Source of the DNA: Rubrivivax sp.
Lineage (GTDB): Bacteria > Pseudomonadota > Gammaproteobacteria > Burkholderiales > Burkholderiaceae_C
Direction: 5' to 3'
Assembly (NCBI GenBank): GCA_020248915.1
Contig: JADCGP010000017.1
Location: 62,001 to 126,000, forward strand
Length of the DNA stretch: 64,000 bases
The translations under genes were made by a program, and so were the position numbers. Below the pieces are notes generated by a model. The model saw only the letters and a program-made list of their open reading frames with translations, was not told the DNA's origin and did not search any database. Shown here in pieces: positions 39,842-47,380 of this stretch; the first letter of the stretch is position 1; each line of letters starts with the position of its first letter.

Positions 39842-41223
39842 GCACGCGCACCGACCATCCGAACCGGCGGCTGCTCGCCGTCCTCGGCGCCTCGGCGCTG
39901 CTGCTGCTGGCCGGCTGCGAGCGGCCGCCGATGCAGACGACGCAGCAGGGCTTCCGCGGCACCGCGATGCAGAACACCGAGAACCCTCGGATCGTCGCGG
40001 CGCAGCGCGCGGCGGTCCCGGCGGTGCCCGACGACACCCCCGCCCCGCCGCCCGTGGGTCCGAAGGCGTCCGACATCTACAAGAACGTCCCGCTGTTGGG
40101 CGACCTGTCGGTGGCGGACTTCAACCGCCACATGGCGGCGATCACCGCCTGGGTGGCGCCACCGGCAGAGGGCTGCAACTACTGCCACGTCGGCGAGAAC
40201 TTCGCCGACGACGGCAAGTACCAGAAGGTCATCGCGCGCAAGATGATCGAGATGACGCGCGCGGTCAACGGCGGCTGGAAGACGCACGTCGCCGACACCG
40301 GGGTCACCTGCTACACCTGCCACCGCGGCCAGCCGGTTCCGGCCAACGTGTGGTTCAAGCCCGAGACGCCGCTGCGCAACACGCAGAGCATCCTGGGCAA
40401 CGACTTCGGCCAGAACCGCGTGCTGCAGACCGCCGGGCTCACCTCCCTGCCCTACGACCCGTACTCGGCCTACCTGCTGGGCGACCAGAACGTCAAGGTC
40501 TACGGCAAGCAGGCGCTGCCCCAGGGCATCGGCAACGGCGCGAGCATCCTGCACACCGAGCAGACCTACGCGCTGATGATGCACTTCAGCAAGAGCCTGG
40601 GCGTCAACTGCACCTTCTGCCACAACAGCCAGTCGTTCCAGCAGTGGGTGTCGCCGAAGAAGGTGACGGCGTGGCATGGCATCCGCATGGAGCGCGACCT
40701 CAACGTCGCGCACATGGTCCCGCTGACCGATACCTTCCCGGCCTCGCGCAAGGGGCCCACCGGCGACGTCGCCAAGGTCTACTGCGCCACCTGCCACCAG
40801 GGCGTCAACAAGCCGCTCGGCGGGCTGCAGATGGCCCGCAACTACGCCGGACTGCAACCGGTCGCGCTGGCGGCCGCTGCGGCGCTCCCCGCACCGCTGG
40901 TCGAGCCGACCCGCACGGTGCTGTACTTCGGCGTCGGGTCGTCCGACCTGGCCGCGGAGCAGTCGCGCGGCCTCGACACGGCGGTGACTGCGCTGGCGGC
41001 CGGACGAGCGCGCGTGGTCCTGGTCTCCGGCTATCACTCGGCGGCGGGCCAGCTCGCAGCAAACCGCGAACTCGCCAAGCAGCGCGCGGTCGCGGTGCGC
41101 GACGCCCTGGTGGCCGCGGGCGCACCGGCAGCCCGCGTGCAACTTGACAAGCCGCAACAGACCGAGGCCAACGTCGCCGGCGAGGACCCGTCCGCGCGGC
41201 GCGTGGAGGTGACGCTGCGCTAG
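39838..41223 (+). CDS. pufC: Reaction-centre tetrahaem cytochrome c fused to an OmpA-like domain
   Basis: A 461-residue lipoprotein-type cytochrome that re-reduces the special pair on the periplasmic side. The lipobox LLAGC places the acylated Cys at 27. Four CXXCH haem sites are at residues 113-117, 158-162, 258-262 and 316-320. PufC normally ends near residue 340-360; here residues ~357-461 form an added domain of the OmpA C-terminal type ([43 protein letters not shown]). The usual TD of the peptidoglycan-binding loop is replaced by YH, while the Arg of the RA motif is kept. GTG/ATG overlap with pufM fixes the start. Confidence 0.93.
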   Translation: MSTRTDHPNRRLLAVLGASALLLLAGCERPPMQTTQQGFRGTAMQNTENPRIVAAQRAAVPAVPDDTPAPPPVGPKASDIYKNVPLLGDLSVADFNRHMAAITAWVAPPAEGCNYCHVGENFADDGKYQKVIARKMIEMTRAVNGGWKTHVADTGVTCYTCHRGQPVPANVWFKPETPLRNTQSILGNDFGQNRVLQTAGLTSLPYDPYSAYLLGDQNVKVYGKQALPQGIGNGASILHTEQTYALMMHFSKSLGVNCTFCHNSQSFQQWVSPKKVTAWHGIRMERDLNVAHMVPLTDTFPASRKGPTGDVAKVYCATCHQGVNKPLGGLQMARNYAGLQPVALAAAAALPAPLVEPTRTVLYFGVGSSDLAAEQSRGLDTAVTALAAGRARVVLVSGYHSAAGQLAANRELAKQRAVAVRDALVAAGAPAARVQLDKPQQTEANVAGEDPSARRVEVTLR

Positions 41224-41259
41224 CGCCGGGCGCCAGGCCGGCCCGCCGAGGATTGCGCG

Positions 41260-42093
41260 ATGGCGCACGCACCCGCCGATGGCGCGCCGGACCTGCTCTG
41301 GCGCGCCGGACCGCTGCGCGGCGACGGCCCCGGCCGCGACGACGAAGGCAGTCCCGGGGGCGAGGCCGGTCCGCGCCGCGCGCAGCCTGCCCGGCCCCCG
41401 CCCGGGGTGGCCGTGCTGCTGATGTCGCGGCTGCGGCGTTCGCAGCTGCCGTGGGCGCTGTGGCGACTTGCACGCGGCGGACGTGTGCTCGCCGGCGTGC
41501 CGGGCCTGCGGTTCGGCCGCGTGCTGGGCAGCGGGGCCAACGGCGGTTTCGGCCTCGAGCCCGGCCTCGACTGCCAGGGCGTGTTCGCGCTGTTCGACCG
41601 CCTCGACGATGCCGAGCGCTTTGCCACCGTGTCGCGCTGGGCGCGGGCCTACCGTTCCCGCTCGCGGGAGCATTTCGCCGCCACGCTGCTCGCCACCTCG
41701 GCGCGCGGCAGCTGGAGCGGGCAGTCGATGTCCGCCGTGCTGTCGCCCGTGCCCGGGGCCCCGGTGGCCGCGCTGACGCGCGCGGCCATCCGCCCGCGCC
41801 GGCTGGCCGGGTTCTGGCGTCACTCGCCGCCGGCGGAAGCCGAACTCGCCGGGGCACCGGGCTGCATGCTTGCCGTCGGGCTGGGCGAGGCACCCCTGCT
41901 GCGGCAGGCCACGTTCAGCGTCTGGAACGACGCGGGCGCGATGGACGCCTTCGCCCGCCACGGAGCGCACCAGCGCGCCATTCGCGCCTCCTACGAGGGC
42001 GGTTTCTTCAGCGAGTGGATGTTCGTCCGCTTCGTGCCCGTGGCGCTGCGGGGCTGCTGGAACGGTCGCGCCTTCGAGGCCCTGCCGCCGTGA
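41260..42093 (+). CDS. crtA: Spheroidene monooxygenase
   Basis: A 277-residue enzyme that introduces the keto group at C-2 of spheroidene, giving spheroidenone under oxygen. It lacks known cofactor motifs, as usual for CrtA, but has VAVLLMSRLRRSQLPWALWRL, GFWRHSPPAEAELAGAPG and FSEWMFVRFVPVALRG. The first 45 residues are a low-complexity lead and the real start may be further in. Its stop overlaps the GTG of crtD. Confidence 0.9.
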   Translation: MAHAPADGAPDLLWRAGPLRGDGPGRDDEGSPGGEAGPRRAQPARPPPGVAVLLMSRLRRSQLPWALWRLARGGRVLAGVPGLRFGRVLGSGANGGFGLEPGLDCQGVFALFDRLDDAERFATVSRWARAYRSRSREHFAATLLATSARGSWSGQSMSAVLSPVPGAPVAALTRAAIRPRRLAGFWRHSPPAEAELAGAPGCMLAVGLGEAPLLRQATFSVWNDAGAMDAFARHGAHQRAIRASYEGGFFSEWMFVRFVPVALRGCWNGRAFEALPP

Positions 42094-43679
42094 CGGCCCT
42101 TCCGGCCGCGCACCGCGTCGTCGTGGTCGGCGCGGGCATCGGGGGCCTGGTGGCCGCGCTCCTGCTGGCCGCGCGCGGGCTCGACGTCACGCTGCTGGAG
42201 GCCGAGGCCGCACCGGGCGGCAAGATGCGTCCGCTGGAGGTCGACGGTGCGACGCTCGACGCCGGACCCACCGTGTTCACGATGCGCTGGGTGTTCGACG
42301 AGCTGCTGCACGAGGCCGGCAGCTCGACCGCCGCCGCACTGCCGCCGCTGGTGCCGTTGGACGTGCTGGCGCGGCACGCCTGGGCCGACGACGGCAGCAG
42401 CCTCGACCTGTTCGCCGACCGGGCACGCTCGGCCGACGCGATCGGCGCCTTCGCCGGACCCCGCGAGGGCCAGCGCTACCTCGCCTTCTGCCGCGAGGCC
42501 GGAGCGCTCTACCGCGCCCTCGAGACGCCGCACCTGCGCAGCAGCCGGCCCGGTCCGCTGCGCCTGGCGCGCGAACTCGGGCCGCGTGGCCTGGCCACGC
42601 TGGCCGCGCTGGGCCCGATGCCCTCGCTGGCCCGGACGCTCATGCGTCGCTTCGACGATCCGCGCCTGCAACAGCTGTTCGCGCGCTACGCCACCTACTG
42701 CGGCGCCTCGCCCTGGCTGGCCCCCGCCACGCTGATGCTGGTGGCGCACGTCGAGCAGGAGGGTGTCTGGGCCGTGCAGGGCGGCATGGCAGCCCTGGCA
42801 CGAGCACTCGCCGCGCTGTTCGTCGCGCGCGGCGGCAGGCTGCGCTGCGGCACGCGCTGCACGGCGATCGACGGCCAGGGCGGCCGGGTCCGCGGCGTCG
42901 TGCTCGAGGGCGGCGAGCGCCTGGACGCCGACTCGGTGATCTTCAACGGGGACGTCGGCGCGCTGGGCCCACTGCTGGGCACCGCGGCGGCCGCAGCCCC
43001 CGGCCTGGTGCCCGCGGCGCGGCGTTCGCTGTCGGCGATCACGTGGGCCGTCCACGACCGGCCTTCGGGAATTCCGCTGCTGCGTCACAACGTCTTCTTC
43101 GACACCGACTACGCGAGCGAGTTCGAGGACATCTTCCGCGCGCGGCGGCTGCCGCGGCGCGGCACCGTCTACGTGTGCGCCCAGGACCGGCACGACGCGG
43201 CGCACCCGCCCGGCGAGGGCGCCGCGCGCGAGCGGCTGCTGGTGCTGGTCAACGCGCCCGCCGACGGCGACACGCGCGAGTTCGACGATCCGGAGACCGA
43301 AGCATGTCAGACGCGATGCGAGGAACTGCTGCGCCGCTGCGGCCTGCGCCTGAACCTGCAGCCTGGACCCCGGGTGGTGCGGCGCACGCCGGCGCAGTTC
43401 CACCGGCTCTTTCCGGCGACGGGCGGAGCGCTGTACGGGCAGGCCACGCACGGCTGGACGATGGTGTTCCGCCGTCCTGGCTCCACAAGCGGCCTGCCGG
43501 GCCTGTACCTGGCGGGCGGCAGCGTGCACCCGGGGCCGGGGGTGCCGATGGCGGCCATGTCGGGCCGGTTGGCGGCCGCCACGCTGATGGATCGCCTCGA
43601 TTCGACGCGCCGGTCGGTCCGGGTGCGTACCTCTGGTGGTACGTCGATGCCGTCAGCGACGACGGCCGCCACGCGCTGA
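42090..43679 (+). CDS. crtD: Hydroxyneurosporene/methoxyneurosporene desaturase
   Basis: A 529-residue FAD-dependent desaturase of the CrtI family that makes the 3,4 double bond of acyclic xanthophylls. The dinucleotide site is VVVVGAGIGGLVAALLLAARG near the N-terminus, then PGGKMRPLEVDGATLDAGPT, and at the end LYLAGGSVHPGPGVPMAAMSGRLAA. The GTG start is coupled to crtA. The last ~30 residues (RLDSTRRSVRVRTSGG onward) are unlike the family and overlap the crtC frame, so the true end may be near 43590. Confidence 0.9.
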   Translation: MTALPAAHRVVVVGAGIGGLVAALLLAARGLDVTLLEAEAAPGGKMRPLEVDGATLDAGPTVFTMRWVFDELLHEAGSSTAAALPPLVPLDVLARHAWADDGSSLDLFADRARSADAIGAFAGPREGQRYLAFCREAGALYRALETPHLRSSRPGPLRLARELGPRGLATLAALGPMPSLARTLMRRFDDPRLQQLFARYATYCGASPWLAPATLMLVAHVEQEGVWAVQGGMAALARALAALFVARGGRLRCGTRCTAIDGQGGRVRGVVLEGGERLDADSVIFNGDVGALGPLLGTAAAAAPGLVPAARRSLSAITWAVHDRPSGIPLLRHNVFFDTDYASEFEDIFRARRLPRRGTVYVCAQDRHDAAHPPGEGAARERLLVLVNAPADGDTREFDDPETEACQTRCEELLRRCGLRLNLQPGPRVVRRTPAQFHRLFPATGGALYGQATHGWTMVFRRPGSTSGLPGLYLAGGSVHPGPGVPMAAMSGRLAAATLMDRLDSTRRSVRVRTSGGTSMPSATTAATR

Positions 43680-44530
43680 CCCTCATCGCCTTCGTCGGCA
43701 GCGTCTTCTCGCCCTACTACCGCCGCGCCTGGAAGTCCGGACGGGCGACGGCCGCCGAGCACTGCGCGCTGAACGTGGCGCTGTACCTGCCCCAGGGCGG
43801 CCGTTGGGCGATGACCGAGCGCGGCCAGCGCCACGTGCAGCGCAGCGCCTCGCGGTTGGCGATCGGCCCGTCGGCGCTCGAGTGGGGCGACGGCGGCCTG
43901 ACGATCGCCATCGACGAGTGGGCCAATCCGGTGCCGCGCCGCGTGCGGGGCACCGTCCGCCTGCGTCCGGGCGCGCTGACCGACTACGTCGCCGCCCTCG
44001 ATCCGCGCTCGCGCCACCGCTGGGGACCGATCGCGCCCTGCGCGCGGGTCGAGGTGTGCCTGGAACAGCCGGCACTGCGGTGGCAGGGACATGCCTACCT
44101 GGACAGCAACGAGGGCGACGAGCCGATCACCGAGGCCTTCACGACCTGGGACTGGATGCGCGCCCCGCTGCCCGACGGCAGCACGCTCGTTGTCTACGAC
44201 GTGCACGGGCAGGAGGAACGCGAGGGGCGTCTGATCGGCACGCGCTTCGCTGCCGACGGCAGCGCGAGCGCGGTCGAGCTTCCGCCGCGGCAGTCGCTGG
44301 CGCCCACCGGGTGGCGCGTCCGCCGAGGCGTACGCAGCGAGTGCCCGCCGGGACCGCAGACCACCGTCGTGCGCACGCTGGAGGACACGCCGTTCTACGC
44401 CCGCTCGCTGGTGCGGACGCGCCTTGCCGGCCACGACGTTCTGGCCATGCACGAGACGCTGTCGGCCACACGTTTTGGCAGCCGCTGGGTGCAGGCCCTG
44501 CTGCCGTGGCGCATGCCGCGCCGCGGCTGA
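43592..44530 (+). CDS. crtC: Carotenoid 1,2-hydratase, start codon missing
   Basis: The CrtC protein, which adds water to the C-1,2 double bond of acyclic carotenoids. Conserved sequence begins at FDAPVGPGAYLWWYVDA (from 43601) and runs through LIAFVGSVFSPYY to the end. Upstream of it, in frame, there is no ATG, GTG or TTG back to ATG codons at 43303 and 43315, which would add about 100 unrelated residues inside crtD. A CTG at 43676 overlaps the crtD stop (CTGA) but lies inside the conserved part. A sequence error, a real frameshift or a crtD-crtC frameshift fusion are all possible. The start given is the first codon of the supported frame. Confidence 0.8.
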   Translation, partial: SPRFDAPVGPGAYLWWYVDAVSDDGRHALTLIAFVGSVFSPYYRRAWKSGRATAAEHCALNVALYLPQGGRWAMTERGQRHVQRSASRLAIGPSALEWGDGGLTIAIDEWANPVPRRVRGTVRLRPGALTDYVAALDPRSRHRWGPIAPCARVEVCLEQPALRWQGHAYLDSNEGDEPITEAFTTWDWMRAPLPDGSTLVVYDVHGQEEREGRLIGTRFAADGSASAVELPPRQSLAPTGWRVRRGVRSECPPGPQTTVVRTLEDTPFYARSLVRTRLAGHDVLAMHETLSATRFGSRWVQALLPWRMPRRG

Positions 44531-44564
44531 CCGGCCGCCGCGGCGCTGCCCCCGAGCAACGTGA

Positions 44565-44606
44565 TGTCAGTTTCGATTGACAAAGACAAACGTAAGGCTC
44601 AAATTA
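44565..44606 (+). promoter_or_regulatory. puc promoter with overlapping PpsR/CrtJ site
   Basis: TGTCAGTTTCGATTGACA (44565-44582) fits TGTN12ACA, and its right end is the -35 box TTGACA (44577-44582). An AT-rich AAATTA lies at 44601-44606, 18 bases on. The stretch is clearly richer in A and T than its surroundings. The pucB start is 80 bases beyond. Confidence 0.75.
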
Positions 44607-44685
44607 CACAGAGCGGTATCGGCTCGGCCGCATCCGCACCCGCGTGTGGGTTGCGCACGTGACAAAGCTCCCCCAAGGAGGGCGC

Positions 44686-44847
44686 ATGGCAGATGAAGGC
44701 AGTTCAAACGAGGTGTGGCCGACCGGGCTCACCGTCGAGCAGTCCGAGGAGATACACCGGCACTTGATCCAGGGCACGCAGATCTTCGGATTCATCGCGG
44801 CACTGGCTCACCTGTTCGCGTACATCTACTCCCCGTGGCTGAAGTGA
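44686..44847 (+). CDS. pucB: LH2 antenna beta subunit
   Basis: A 53-residue peripheral antenna peptide. The helix QIFGFIAALAHLFAYIYSPWL has the ligating His, and VEQSEEIHRHLIQG carries the N-terminal conserved His residues. AAGGAGGG precedes the ATG. It is the first gene of the puc unit, 16 bases before pucA. Confidence 0.95.
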   Translation: MADEGSSNEVWPTGLTVEQSEEIHRHLIQGTQIFGFIAALAHLFAYIYSPWLK

Positions 44848-44863
44848 GTCAGGAGGTCACCAC

Positions 44864-45106
44864 ATGATCTACGGCAAGCTCTGGCTCGTGGTCCGCCCGA
44901 CGGTAGGCATCCCTCTCTTCCTGGGAGCCGTCGCGGTCGGTTCGTTCGCGGTGCACGTCGCACTGCTGACGAATACCACCTGGGTGAAGAAGTTCCTCAA
45001 CGGCAACGCGCCCGCGGCCACGGCCTCGATCGACGCGACCACCCCGACGGCGGCGGCAACGCCATCGACTCAGGTGGCATCGATCGCGCCGGCACCGCGG
45101 CAGTAG
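44864..45106 (+). CDS. pucA: LH2 antenna alpha subunit with long Ala/Pro/Thr tail
   Basis: An 80-residue alpha peptide. It starts MIYGKLWLVVRPTVGIPLFLG and the ligating His is in VGSFAVHVALLTNTTWVKKFL. From residue ~48 a tail rich in Ala, Pro and Thr follows, about 30 residues longer than in common LH2; such a tail is known from Rubrivivax LH2. AGGAGG lies 7 bases before the ATG. Confidence 0.94.
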   Translation: MIYGKLWLVVRPTVGIPLFLGAVAVGSFAVHVALLTNTTWVKKFLNGNAPAATASIDATTPTAAATPSTQVASIAPAPRQ

Positions 45107-45141
45107 TGCCGACGCCGCGCGGCGAGCGGCCGCGCCCGCGA

Positions 45142-45159
45142 GGGAACGCACGCGTTCCC
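45142..45159 (+). other. Hairpin between pucA and pucC
   Basis: GGGAACGCACGCGTTCCC is a near-perfect palindrome with an 8-bp arm each side of AC. With no T-tract it more likely slows 3' decay of the abundant pucBA mRNA and reduces read-through into pucC than acts as a full terminator. Confidence 0.55.
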
Positions 45160-45263
45160 CCGGGCTGCGGTACCGCCCGCCGCCGCGGCCCCCGGAGCCG
45201 CCTCCCCGCGTCCCCGCGGTGCAGTGCCGCTCCGGGGTCCCTTTCCGCGTCCGTCGTCGTCCC

Positions 45264-46718
45264 ATGAAGCAGCTGACCCGGATCGTCGTCGCGCAGTGGC
45301 TCGCGCTGGGCCCGCGCTTCCTGCCGTTCGCCGACGTCGCCACGCCCGACCTGCCGCTGCGGCGGCTGCTGCGGCTGTCGCTGTTCCAGGTGTCGGTGGG
45401 GATGGCGCTGGCGCTGATGGTCGGCGCGCTGAACCGCGTGATGATCGTCGAGCTGCACGTGCCCGCCGCGCTCGTGGCGCTGATGGTGGCACTGCCCGTT
45501 CTCTACGCGCCGATGCGCGCGCTGATCGGATTCCGCTCGGACACCCACCGCTCCGCGCTCGGATGGCGCCGCGTGCCCTTCATCTGGATGGGCACGCTGC
45601 TGCAGTTCGGCGGCCTGGCGATGATGCCCTTCGCGCTGCTGGTGTTGTCCGGCGGCGGCAACGCGTCGCAGTGGCCGGCGTGGATCGGGCACGCCGGCGC
45701 CGCACTCTCGTTCCTGTTCGTCGGCGCGGGGCTGCACACGACGCAGACCGCCGGCCTGGCGCTCGCCACCGACCAGGCGCCCGTCGAGTCACATCCGCGG
45801 GTCGTCGGGCTGATGTACGTCACGCTGCTGGCCGGTACGATGGTGTCGGCGTTGATCTTCGGTGCGGTGCTGGCCGAATTCAGCCCCGGCCGCCTGGTCC
45901 AGCTGATCCAGGGCGTCGCGCTCGCGACGATGGTGCTCAACACCGTTGCGCTGTGGAAGCAGGAGTCGCGCGATCCGCGCCGCTACGGACTGCGGCGTCC
46001 CGCCGAGCGCGTGCGGGCCGCCGATGCCGAGAACTTCGCCCGCGCCTGGGCCACCTACGCCCAGGGCGAAGGGGCTCGCAGGCGCCTCGTCGCGATCGGC
46101 CTGGGCACGATGGGATTCGCGATGCAGGACGTGCTGCTCGAGCCCTACGGCGGCCAGGTCCTCGGCATGTCCGTCGGTCAGACCACCTGGCTCACGGCGA
46201 CGCTGGCCGCCGGCGGCCTGGTCGGCTTCGCAGTGGCGTCGCACGTGCTGTCGCGCGGCTTCGACCCCGCACGGATGTCGGCGCTCGGCGCCGCGCTCGG
46301 GGTTCCGGCCTTCGCCTCCGTTCTCGCCGCCGCGGCCACCGGGTCGGTGGGCCTGTTCGCGGTCGGCGTGCTGCTGATCGGCCTGGGCGGCGGGCTGTTC
46401 GGCCACGGCACGCTGACGCTGACCATGAACCGCGCCCCGCGGGAACAGACCGGACTGGCACTCGGGGCGTGGGGGGCCGTGCAGGCCACCGCGGCGGGCG
46501 TCGCGATCGCGCTGGGCGGCGTCGGGCGCGATGCGATGGACGCACTGGCCAGTCGGGGAAGCCTGGGGGCGGCGCTGGACTCCCCCGCCACCGGATATGC
46601 TGCCGTCTACGCCGTCGAGATCGCCCTGCTCGTTGCCACCGTGCTGGTCATGCGCAGGCTGTGGCGGCGATCCGAGTCCGCACCGCTGCCCGCCGACCTG
46701 ACCCTCGGCACGCGCTGA
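45264..46718 (+). CDS. pucC: LH2 assembly protein PucC (BCH2 family transporter-like)
   Basis: A 484-residue, 12-helix membrane protein of the major facilitator-like BCH2/PucC family needed for LH2 assembly or pigment delivery. Motifs are FLPFADVATPDLPLRRLLRLSLF, GFRSDTHRSALGWRRVPFIW and QDVLLEPYGGQVLGMSVGQT. The ATG at 45264 fits the family start KQLTRIVV; an in-frame start at 45219 is less likely. It is a paralogue of lhaA at 53863-55314. Confidence 0.92.
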   Translation: MKQLTRIVVAQWLALGPRFLPFADVATPDLPLRRLLRLSLFQVSVGMALALMVGALNRVMIVELHVPAALVALMVALPVLYAPMRALIGFRSDTHRSALGWRRVPFIWMGTLLQFGGLAMMPFALLVLSGGGNASQWPAWIGHAGAALSFLFVGAGLHTTQTAGLALATDQAPVESHPRVVGLMYVTLLAGTMVSALIFGAVLAEFSPGRLVQLIQGVALATMVLNTVALWKQESRDPRRYGLRRPAERVRAADAENFARAWATYAQGEGARRRLVAIGLGTMGFAMQDVLLEPYGGQVLGMSVGQTTWLTATLAAGGLVGFAVASHVLSRGFDPARMSALGAALGVPAFASVLAAAATGSVGLFAVGVLLIGLGGGLFGHGTLTLTMNRAPREQTGLALGAWGAVQATAAGVAIALGGVGRDAMDALASRGSLGAALDSPATGYAAVYAVEIALLVATVLVMRRLWRRSESAPLPADLTLGTR

Positions 46719-46768
46719 GCCGCGGCCGTCCCCCAGCCGTACCTGTCCCAACCGCACCGGAGCCCCTC

Positions 46769-46882
46769 ATGAAGGTCCACCACCTGCTCTTCATCGCCTG
46801 GCTGATCGTGTTCGCCTTCTGGCTTGCCAGGCAGTTCAGCCGCAGCAACCGCAAGCACGAGCAGCAGAAGCGCCGCATGTGA
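46769..46882 (+). CDS. Small 37-residue membrane peptide downstream of pucC
   Basis: A peptide with one hydrophobic helix (VHHLLFIAWLIVFAFWLARQF) and a highly basic end (RSNRKHEQQKRRM). Two His residues lie just before the helix. It follows pucC by 50 bases on the same strand and ends at a hairpin. The ATG has only a weak ribosome site (GGAGCCCC). I do not recognise the family; a link to LH2 is inferred from position only. Confidence 0.6.
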   Translation: MKVHHLLFIAWLIVFAFWLARQFSRSNRKHEQQKRRM

Positions 46883-46889
46883 CGCGGGA

Positions 46890-46907
46890 GCCCCGCCCCC
46901 GCGGGGC
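46890..46907. terminator. Hairpin at the convergent end of the puc and crtIB arms
   Basis: GCCCCGC (46890-46896) pairs with GCGGGGC (46901-46907) around a CCCC loop. It stands just after the last puc-side gene and faces the minus-strand arm ending at 47009. No T-tract, so a bidirectional, possibly Rho-assisted, end point. Confidence 0.5.
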
Positions 46908-47008
46908 ACGACGCCGGCACCGGCATCGGCATCGGCGTGCCTCAGCCGGGAGCCCTGGCGGGTCACGGCGGGCCGAGGCCGTCGCCGCCGGGCGGCGAAC
47001 GAACCCGC

Positions 47009-47365
47009 TCAGAACGACCGTGCAGCGGTCTCGGATCGTTGCGAGCTGTCGCCGGAACCGCCCGCACGTGCCGCGGCTGCCCGCCCGAGCAGCCAGTCGG
47101 CCAGCAGCGAGCACAGCAGCGCGCCGTTGAGCGCGGTGACGAAGGCCAGCCAGGTGCCCCAGGGACCGCCGACCCGCAGGCCGAATCCCCAACCGAGCGC
47201 GAATCCGAGCGCGCCGGCGAGCACGATGGCCGCCGCGCAGGCCAGCTGCCGCGGCGTCGGCGCGACCAGCCTCACCGTGGCCGCCTGGGGGCGGCGCCGC
47301 GCGGGCCCGCCGGCGACGGCTGCAGCAGGCGACCGTTGCGGGACCTCGTGGACGCTCACGGGCAC
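47009..47365 (-). CDS. Hypothetical 118-residue membrane protein after crtB
   Basis: The N-terminal 35 residues are polar and basic; two membrane helices follow (QLACAAAIVLAGALGFALGW and WGTWLAFVTALNGALLCSLL). It is the last gene of the minus photosynthesis arm, 15 bases after crtB. AAGGAG lies 2 bases before a GTG at 47365 and 8 bases before a second GTG at 47359, so the latter may be the real start. It is too short and has too few helices for TspO, which follows crtIB in Rhodobacter. No family recognised. Confidence 0.7.
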   Translation of the reverse strand: MPVSVHEVPQRSPAAAVAGGPARRRPQAATVRLVAPTPRQLACAAAIVLAGALGFALGWGFGLRVGGPWGTWLAFVTALNGALLCSLLADWLLGRAAAARAGGSGDSSQRSETAARSF

Positions 47366-47380
47366 TACTCCTTCCGGTCT

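Noticed and set aside
43303..43591. ATG codons at 43303 and 43315 as the start of crtC
   Set aside because: They would add about 100 residues with no CrtC likeness, translated out of frame through well-conserved crtD sequence.
44645..44664. A second PpsR-like site near the pucB start
   Set aside because: The spacing between TGT and ACA is 14, not 12.
47009..47365. TspO assignment for the gene after crtB
   Set aside because: TspO has about 160 residues and five helices with many Trp; this protein has two helices.
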